Source: Ariolimax columbianus
Lineage: Eukaryota > Mollusca > Gastropoda > Stylommatophora > Arionidae
Assembly (NCBI GenBank): GCA_036924085.1
Contig: JAVGWX010000005.1
Location: forward strand, 73,442,547-73,506,546
Length of the DNA stretch: 64,000 nucleotides
Reading direction: 5' to 3'
Positions 56,930 through 64,000 of the stretch are shown here, one piece after another (position 1 is the stretch's first letter; each line of letters opens with the position of its first letter). The notes below the pieces were generated by a model that worked only from the letters and a program-made list of their open reading frames with translations, was not told where the DNA came from and did no database searches. Both the position numbers and the translations under genes were made by a program.

Positions 56930-57588
56930 ATCTGTCGGAGACGTACGTACAGCACACACCGGTCGGCGGAGGACGGGTGTGTAAAAAGCCTCACTGGGAC
57001 GGCCGCAGGGACCGACTGAAGGAACGGACGGACGGTTGTTCCACCCGTCCCTCACTCCGTCGACCTAGGACCGCCTGACAGGGGCCCCTACACGCACCAG
57101 ACGACCGACCGACCGGGCTCGTTCGAGGAGGGATGGCAGCGCTCTGTGCAGAACGGATCCCAACGACCCTGGCGATGAATTTCACTGGGACTAGAGACAA
57201 TTTGGCCTGCCGGCCTGCCCTTCTCCTGAGGGTTGGTCCCCGGGAGAACACAGGGCCTTCAGGCACGATTCCTGCTTTCCATTTGTCTATCACAAGCTCT
57301 TTGCGAAAGTCTGACCACCAGCGAGACGAACTGTAGAGCTCTGCTATAAGCCTTAAATAAATCACCACGGACTGACAACCTTTATCGATACGGACCAGAG
57401 CAGCGCACCTCGGTGGAGGAGACGCCAAAAAAAACCGCACCCCAATAGCTCTACAGGGGAAGGCGAGCAATCGTTTTCCTCAAGCCCGCGATATCGCTCC
57501 GCCTGGCGGGACTGAGATCGCTTTACGAACACTGGTTGAAATTGAATCGCGGCGGCGAGACAACTACCCCAGATAAATCCTTCGAGTC

Positions 57589-57924
57589 AAAATGTTACAG
57601 AAAGATCCTCAGAATACCATGGACAGAGAAAAAAACACACAAACAAATGCAGGCATTCGGCAAGATTTGAGCATAGAAGAGAACTGGTTTATCAATTCCA
57701 TTTTGGCTAGAAAATGCAAATACTTTGGTCATATCAAGAGACACAATGGTCTTGAGAGAACGGTGATGGAAGGTATGGTGCCAGGTAAAAGAGGAAGGGG
57801 TAGACCAAGAAGACGATGGCACGAAGATATCCAGGAATGCCTGAGCATGACTGTGGCGGAGGCTGGTGTTTTGGCAAGGGAACGAGTTTCTTTCAGACAG
57901 ACTGTGATGGGAGCGACGTGCTAA
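57589..57924 (+). pseudogene. RTE-like LINE, 3' part of the split copy
   Basis: Resumes the reading interrupted at 54027 with KCYRKILRIPW, shifts frame, and runs as RKCKYFGHIKRHNGLERTVM, GKRGRGRPRRRWHEDIQECL and a terminal ...MGATC stop. The open frame spans 57592-57924. It is followed at once by ATGATGATGATGAT, the short trinucleotide tail typical of RTE-type LINEs, marking the element end near 57945. Confidence 0.88.
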
Positions 57925-58121
57925 ATGATGATGATGATATATCATATATGGGATACATTCACACCATGACAGTGAACAGGAATGGAAATCTGTAGATGGC
58001 ACAATAAAGAGAGTTGAGCTAAGTAAATAAAGTAATACCCTTTGCAGGTAGCAGACGCAATGGAATATTGAATAACTCATACCTGTTTCCAAATTTAGCA
58101 ACGGTCGGGACTATTATTCTG

Positions 58122-58312
58122 GGATGAACAGGCTACACGAGGCAGGCAATGGAATGAACAGGCTACACGAGGTAGGCAATGGAATGAACAGGCTACACGA
58201 GGTAGGTAATGGAATGAACAGGCTACACTAGGTAGGCAATGGAATGAACAGGCTACACGAGGTAGGCAAATGGGATGAACAGGCTACATGAGGTAGGCAA
58301 AGGAAGACGAGA
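58122..58312 (+). repeat. 30-bp tandem repeat, six units
   Basis: GGAATGAACAGGCTACACGA plus GGTAGGCAAT repeated at 58151, 58181 and onward. Confidence 0.95.
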
Positions 58313-58379
58313 TAAAATGTTGGCTAACACAGAAGCACATTCAATTATCAGAAATCCACCTCAAAGATGCATTGTTGAT

Positions 58380-58673
58380 ACTTTTAAAGAATACACACAG
58401 GGCAAGACGTTTCAAGTTGGCAAAGTAATCCAGAAGCCCAGTTATTTGTTGTAGGATTTCTGCGTCCTATTCACACTTATCTCCTATAGAATTAGTTTGG
58501 GAAAATGTGAAAAAATATTTGGCAAGTGACAGCAAAACAGTCAAATCATCAGATGTAAATAATGTAGCAAATGTTACTGTCAAGAACATTAACAGACAAG
58601 TCTGGATGACATTTGAGGAACATGTAATGAAAGAGAAAGATCGTTATTGGCAGAAAGATGTTTGCGATTAATT
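58380..58673 (+). pseudogene. DDE_3-type transposase C-terminal remnant
   Basis: From about 58480 the frame SPIELVWENVKKYLASDSKT continues to VNRQVWMTFEEH-like sequence and a stop at 58671. The PIELVW motif carries the last catalytic acidic residue of Tc1/IS630-type DDE transposases. Sequence before it (58320-58480) is frameshifted; the remaining catalytic residues are not visible. Confidence 0.65.
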
Positions 58674-60040
58674 GAGTAGACTGTAGTCATCAATCGCGTT
58701 GAGTCACCTGATTCTGAATAGGGTGTGAACGTTTACCGTATGTGTATATTTGAAGCAAACTTGCTTAAACGTATTCTGAAGATTAGAACATAACATGTAA
58801 TTAAAAAGAAAACGCCGACACCAAAACACAAACATTAGTCATGTAATTGTCTTTCAACACACAGCTCCTACTGTAAATCCATATATAATACAATTTAATG
58901 CACATTTATAAGGTAAAGTAATTTAGTCAAACCCCTATCATACATGAAGATACACCAGCGACTCTTAATGTACTATCAGTTAATGGAATGTATTACACAA
59001 TGTGGTTGGTGAATAAACGTCAATAATGGTCCTCTTGAAATTTACAGAGAAAACATGTGTGCGCATATCCGTGAAGTGCACAGTATTCCTATATAACACA
59101 TCAACGTCGTAATGAAAATAAGAGCATATGCAAGAAATCAAGCTGATAGGTTAATGCATCCATTAAGATAATGTAGACATTCCAACGGCATATATCTGAA
59201 CGCATTAGTCTAGTCTATGTCTCCGTTAGTGAAGCTTCTCTAGGCGTCGTTTGTCTCTTCAGACTATCACCGGCTTATTCAATTATCTACACAGCGCTAT
59301 CATGCGCCGAAGGCGCATTGTAATATGAACTGTCCATTTGAACATAATGCTTCAAAAGCGTGCGAGAACCTCTTAGAATGCATGCCCAGTTCCTATCAAA
59401 TGATGTGCACCAATCAGAGCTGATTGAAGCCATTCTCTCTGCTCATGCATTTAGAATATGTTCTATGAGTCGGTGACTGGGGAACGAGGTGTGGACCAGG
59501 AAAAATATCTTAGGACGTGCAGGCAGGGAATGTACGATTAATTTGAAGGTTCCTTTCATGGTCTATTCTAGTCTGTTTCCGTTGATCAACTGCAACTTTT
59601 CTGGATGCCTTACGTGATGTTGCTCCTTCACGATGAGATGTGTCCCAAGCGGTCCGGAATTAGGTAGTAGTTGCTTAAGTGTTGTGAGTTATGTCACAGA
59701 CATTGAGTTAAGCTCTAGCATGTCTTTGAAATGCTCGTTGTGGCCAACATTTACGCGTTTGTTTTTATTAACAACATGAGAAGCGAGGTGGAAGTTGTTG
59801 GCTAACAAACTGAAACGCTTGGGGTAAATTAAGTCAGGGGGTCATATCTTGAGATTCAACAAGAAGTATGGGTACACTGACATCTGACGATGCCTAGCAG
59901 GCATGTTTGGGACAGTCAAATCATAGAAGGAGCTCTAAATAACATGACACGCAGATAACGGTTGTTTTGCTTATAGAGTCGCAGATATCGTAACGTTTCG
60001 TTGCATGTATCTTACTCTAAATCAGAATTGTTAATTTCAA
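58674..60040. other. Unassigned region
   Basis: No recognisable gene, repeat unit or RNA. Confidence 0.4.
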
Positions 60041-60792
60041 ATCACACAAATACATCAATCACACAAATACATCAATCACACAAATACATCAATCACACAA
60101 ATACATCAATCACACAAATACATCAATCACACAAATACATCAATCACACAAATACATCAATCACACAAATACATCAATCACACAAATACATCAATCACAC
60201 AAATACATCAATCACACAAATACATCAATTACACAAATACATCAATCACACAAATACATCAATCACACAAATACATCAATCACACAAATACATCAATCAC
60301 ACAAATACATCAATCACACAAATACATCAATCACACAAATACATCAATCACACAAATACATCAATCACACAAATACATCAATCACACAAATACATCAATC
60401 ACACAAATACATCAATCACACAAATACATCAATCACACAAATACATCAATCACACAAATACATCAATCACACAAATACATCAATCACACAAATACATCAA
60501 TCACACAAATACATCAATCACACAATTATATCAATCACACAAATACATCAATCACACAAATACATCAATCACACAAATACATCAATCACACAAATACATC
60601 AATCACACAAATACATCAATCACACAAATACATCAATCACACAAATACATCAATCACACAAATACATCAATCACACAAATACATCAATCACACAAATACA
60701 TCAATCACACAAATACATCAATCACACAAATACATCAATCACACAAATACATCAATCACACAAATACATCAATCACACAAATACATCAATCC
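60041..60792 (+). repeat. 17-bp satellite, about 44 near-identical units
   Basis: Unit ATCACACAAATACATCA repeated with only two or so variants (near 60229 and 60524). Three units make 51 bases, so a 280-codon frame with a 17-residue repeat stays open; this is periodicity. Confidence 0.97.
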
Positions 60793-62570
60793 AAAGATGA
60801 AGATGCACCATTCATTGCTGGTTCCAGTAATGGCCGTGTCTAGCCCATATTGTGCTTCTCAATGATATCCCTTAAATCTCGTCTTTCTCTCTTTCATCTC
60901 GAGATATTGGTGTATATCTATATACAGCTCACGCTCGTAATTGCCATCAATGAGATAGTTAATAATTTATTTCCCTAAATAAATTATTAATGCGGTTGTG
61001 TTCCGACAGGAAAATGTACAGGAATGAAGAATATATGCCGCTTGTCCTTGCAGTTGTCCCGCAGTTTGCAGACTAGGTTATCATTTTATTATAGATAGAA
61101 AAACATCTCTTTACGTGGCTGCTATAGCTAACAGGTAAGCGTTCACCTTTCAAGACATGATGAACGAAAGCACTGATTATCTTTGTCTTAGTCAACCTGC
61201 ACTTCTATAGGAGCAGATGCTCATGTGCAGGTCCAAACTCTGATATGAGCTGGAAGAAGCCAGGGCGGGGATTTGCTGTTTAGCTGGCTAGGCTCGAGCA
61301 GCTTATTACTTCGCTGCTTTGGACAAGTGTTGCGGAGGGTGGTTAGCCGATGTGCGAGTCCATCTTAATAAACTCAAACATTAGAGCAAAGTAGACCGAC
61401 CCGGAGCCTGTTAGGCGTCATCTAAACTGTTCTTAACAAGCCACCTAACCATGGCCGGTATTATGCAATGTCACACAGTTAGTCGCCCCTCATGACATGA
61501 TCACTGTGAGACAGTGGTGCTATTCTTGTCCTTGTTATAAACAAAGCCTCGTCGGACCACTCGGAATGCATCAAGTTTGTTGGTTCTAAGCCCACACGTT
61601 TCAAGATACGCCTGATCCAAGTGGAGGTGAGATCATGTGACTAGTCCTGGCGAAAACGAGCGATAAACTTTGAGGTCACGTGTATACGCCGTGCTCAGAA
61701 ATTCCCAATTAAGTTTAAGATAGAAAAGAGCAGGTTCTAAGCTTCTGTCTGGGCAAATCCATTCATAAATTATTCTCACTGACACAGCATTGCCCTCAGT
61801 AAAAGAGACACCATTTTGGTCCTGTGCTATTTATAGTCGAGTTGACTAACACGTCTTGACACTGGACCAAGTTAGCTCAGGACGAAAGAGTGCATGTGAT
61901 GATAATGTAACGCTTCCTCACTTAAATCCAATTGAAGCAACAATCGCAGCAGCCTTAAAGCGCGCTTTCCTTTTGCTATCGCCATTATCGCTTGCAACGG
62001 GAAACTGATTTTGTTCCCAGGGTTTCAACCCCGCCAGTAATCCTAAGGGTATTTCTAATCTATTTATAATTTAATGTGTACAGACCTTCCCTAACCTCAG
62101 GAAAACGAGTCACTCAAACTATTATTCGTGTATCATATACGGCAAATTGTTCCTAGAGCTTTCTGTCACATTGTATAAAGTTACTCCCCACAGTTGACTT
62201 CCGGTTGTTCAAGATGGTGGTGGATTTGAATTAACAGTACAGAGATCTATAGCGTCTCAGATACATATTAGTGTTGAGAATTAATTTGTGTAATAATAAC
62301 GTAGTTGTAATTCTAGTTTACTGTAGCATATTTTCAAATATAGTGGCATTGTTGTAACAGATAAGTGACTTGACATAATTAAATAGCGTGGTATTGTGAG
62401 CGGTAGTAACACTCAAGTAACAGTGAATTTAGTATAGGCCTAGTCGTTAGGGATACGTTGTCGTAAGGTAAATACCAGCGACATTTAATTTTTTGGCGTT
62501 GCTTTAAAAAGTATACATTGTATTAGGTAATTAGTATAACTTATTGGCTAACGGTAATAAATAGCAAAAT
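60793..62570. other. Unassigned region with a candidate interspersed repeat
   Basis: 61600-61760 resembles 4380-4560 on the same strand. PHLNPIE can be read near 61915 but without any further transposase sequence. Confidence 0.35.
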
Positions 62571-62574
62571 TAGT

Positions 62575-63449
62575 ATGGCCACTAAGACGAGACGAAATGC
62601 TGCGAAGAAATGCCAACTCAGATTGTGTGATTTGTGTGGCGGAAATGTTAGTATTACTAGTGTAGGGATAGATACAACATTGGAAGATTGAAGGAAATAT
62701 TATATGTTGGATATATAGAGTAGAAGAGAGGCAGGCTCAAATTGAATGCGATATAAGGAAAAATGAGAAGAGATTGGATGAGATAGAAAAGAGACAGATG
62801 AAAATAGATGGGAAACAAGTGAAAATTGAGGACATTTTAAAGAAGCTGCAATCAAGGTGTAGTCAAGAAAGTAAGGGAGATTTTAGTGAGGAAACAGTTC
62901 ACAGTGCAGAGAGCTTGGGAGAGAAGTATGCAAATATAGGTGAGGGTTCAGTATTGGCAGTAGGAGATTCAATGGGGAGAGAGATGGGCAGACATTTGTC
63001 TAAACAACACATGTTTTAAAGAATGGATATTTGGGGAGCAAACATAGAGGGGAGAATAAAGAGGATAGATGACAAAGAAAACAGTTATGTTGTGGTATTG
63101 GTAGGAGCAAATAATGTAAAGAGAGACGGTACCGAAATAATTATGAATAAATACAAAAGTCTTATGGGAACACTTAAGGAAAACAAGTTTAAAATGGTCA
63201 CAATGATGGGCATTTTTAGATAGAGCAGATGGGTTAGACTATCTAGATAGCAAGACAATAGGTATCAACCTTAGGTTACAGGTGATGTATTCGGACATGG
63301 GAATGGAATTTATTGATGTGAAAGTAGACAAAAGTAAAATGTTAGACAGGAGAGGTTTACATCTAAATGAGATAGGACAGCATGTTGTAGCAAAGTATCA
63401 TTTAATCAATGTACTAGAAATTTTAACTAGTAAGGCTTATGCAGGATGA
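62575..63449 (+). pseudogene. LINE ORF1-like protein: coiled coil plus SGNH-hydrolase motifs
   Basis: Starts MATKTRRNAAKKCQLRLCDL with a CDLCGG Cys pair, breaks by stops near 62690, then a charged coiled coil (about 62718-62850: RVEERQAQIECDIRKN, RLDEIEKRQMK). SGNH blocks follow in order: VLAVGDSMGREM (block I, Ser) near 62950, VVVLVGANNVKRDG (block III) near 63090 and, after a frameshift near 63225, DRRGLHLNEIGQH (block V, Asp and His) near 63350. Esterase-type ORF1 proteins of this layout belong to CR1-like LINEs. In-frame TAA at 63017-63019. Non-functional here. Confidence 0.72.
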
Positions 63450-63477
63450 GACTAAAGATAGGCCTACAATAAGGTGA

Positions 63478-64000
63478 TTTTTTTTTTCTTCTTTGCCTTC
63501 AGGATCTTCTGGTCATGCTATATCTGCAGGCCAGTCGCCATGATGAAGTCTGTAGTCTTCACCAGGTCAGAGCGGCTGCCCCACAGCTTTTGTCTCAGCT
63601 CCGCACCCTCTGGCCAGGTCGGGCATCTCATTTCCCTATAGATTGGGCATTCATGTAGAATATTCTCAGGGTTCTGGCATCCTGTTCCACATGGGCACTC
63701 ATCAGTGTGTGAGATCTTCATTCGGTAAAGATGTTCTAGTAGTCTGCGAAATAAGGTAGTTTGTTGATTTCTTTTGAGTTGGTGAATTGGGTCTAGCGTA
63801 CTGCTTATGTTTCTGTCTTCTCTCCATTGGTGTATATACTGATTTCTGATGATGTTCTTGATTTCTCTGTATGGTACTCGATGATTAAATTGTGCATCAG
63901 CTCTCTCGTTTCCCGTGATTCCGCAGTGGGAAGGTAGCCACTGGAGCGCTATTGTTGAGGATCTCTGGAGTTTTCGCAGTTCCGCTCTGATCTCTGATAA
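63478..64000 (-). mobile_element. Antisense LINE 3' end (LINE-G relative), cut by the window edge
   Basis: On the minus strand the frame is open from 64000 to the stop at 63518 (about 160 codons). It contains ALQWLPSHCGITGNERADA (RNase H end, third Asp), RNQYIHQWRED, and TDECPCGTGCQNPENILHEC (the Cys/His motif also found in LINE-G). Residues differ widely from LINE-G, so this is a related family. It ends in an A-rich run (63478-63495) and not in GAA repeats. The ADRLAKEGA part is shortened. Confidence 0.85.

Larger units (their letters stand above)
54028..57575 (-). mobile_element. rib-SINE, longest copy, with 13-bp target-site duplication
   Basis: AATCCTTCGAGTC at 54015-54027 and 57576-57588 flanks the element exactly, and removing it rejoins the interrupted LINE reading (IESFES then KCYRKILRIPW). 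Read on the minus strand from 57575: ETS-like leader, 18S from 56929, chimeric repeats (two), 28S 3' segments (two), family-specific region, SINE domain (54180-54053), hairpin CGCTGTAAACAGCG (54053-54040), TACGATGAAGAA. It has no LINE coding sequence and no ORF I believe in, so it is non-autonomous. Length 3,548 bases, far above ordinary SINEs. A full 5' end is possible but not provable from one copy. Confidence 0.9.

Noticed and set aside
60001..60843. 280-codon histidine/asparagine-rich protein
   Set aside because: The frame is a consequence of a 17-bp repeat (51 = 3 x 17) and has no other support.
61900..61990. Transposase fragment (PHLNPIE)
   Set aside because: Only seven residues match; surrounding frames show no family sequence.

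Overview
The window is animal nuclear DNA, repeat-rich and with no host gene I can support. Every long open frame is either a retrotransposon or transposase remnant, or a tandem repeat whose unit length is divisible by three. The retrotransposon families, the tRNA-headed SINE and the 18S-like sequence fit a lophotrochozoan, most likely a gastropod mollusc. That assignment is inference; no single-copy marker is present.

Layout. 1-8.9 kb: decayed RTE-like and other LINE remnants, two young 5'-truncated copies of an I-superfamily-like LINE (endonuclease, reverse transcriptase, RNase H, GAA-repeat tail; here called LINE-G), and 77-bp and 23-bp satellites. 9-18.4 kb: minisatellites and microsatellites, a tRNA-headed SINE with target-site duplications, and a deleted mariner element. 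18.4-28.9 kb: AT-rich DNA with one 1.2-kb LINE-G copy, a 56-bp satellite and old LINE remnants. 28.9-40 kb: a 7.3-kb composite element between two apparently identical 1,598-bp direct repeats. 40-53 kb: a well-preserved LINE-G 3' half, a third rRNA-derived copy inside a 39-bp minisatellite, mariner remnants and two unnamed interspersed repeats. 53.3-58 kb: an RTE-like LINE split by a 3.5-kb rRNA-derived element with 13-bp target-site duplications. 58-64 kb: a transposase remnant, a 17-bp satellite, a decayed LINE ORF1 with SGNH-hydrolase motifs, and an antisense LINE end.

Main discovery candidate: a family of mosaic rRNA-derived retroelements (here called rib-SINE), seen at 31006-34411, 44378-45097 and 54028-57575 (minus). 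The two long copies start with a leader resembling 5' ETS, followed by the first two-thirds of 18S rRNA, a few roughly 183-bp repeats that join 18S to 28S pieces, one or two copies of the 28S 3' end, and a SINE-type domain that also occurs in the tRNA-headed SINE at 12344-12604. The two copies with a free 3' end finish with a perfect hairpin and a GAA tail nearly identical to the LINE-G 3' end. One copy has precise target-site duplications, so these are retrotransposed units and not rRNA genes. In the 7.3-kb composite the same leader lies directly upstream of the LINE-G ORF, whose first ATG is inside the SINE domain.

The likely working relationship is that LINE-G supplies endonuclease and reverse transcriptase and mobilises rib-SINE RNAs through the shared 3' end. 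The composite would then be either the autonomous master (rRNA-derived 5' UTR) or a template-switch chimera.
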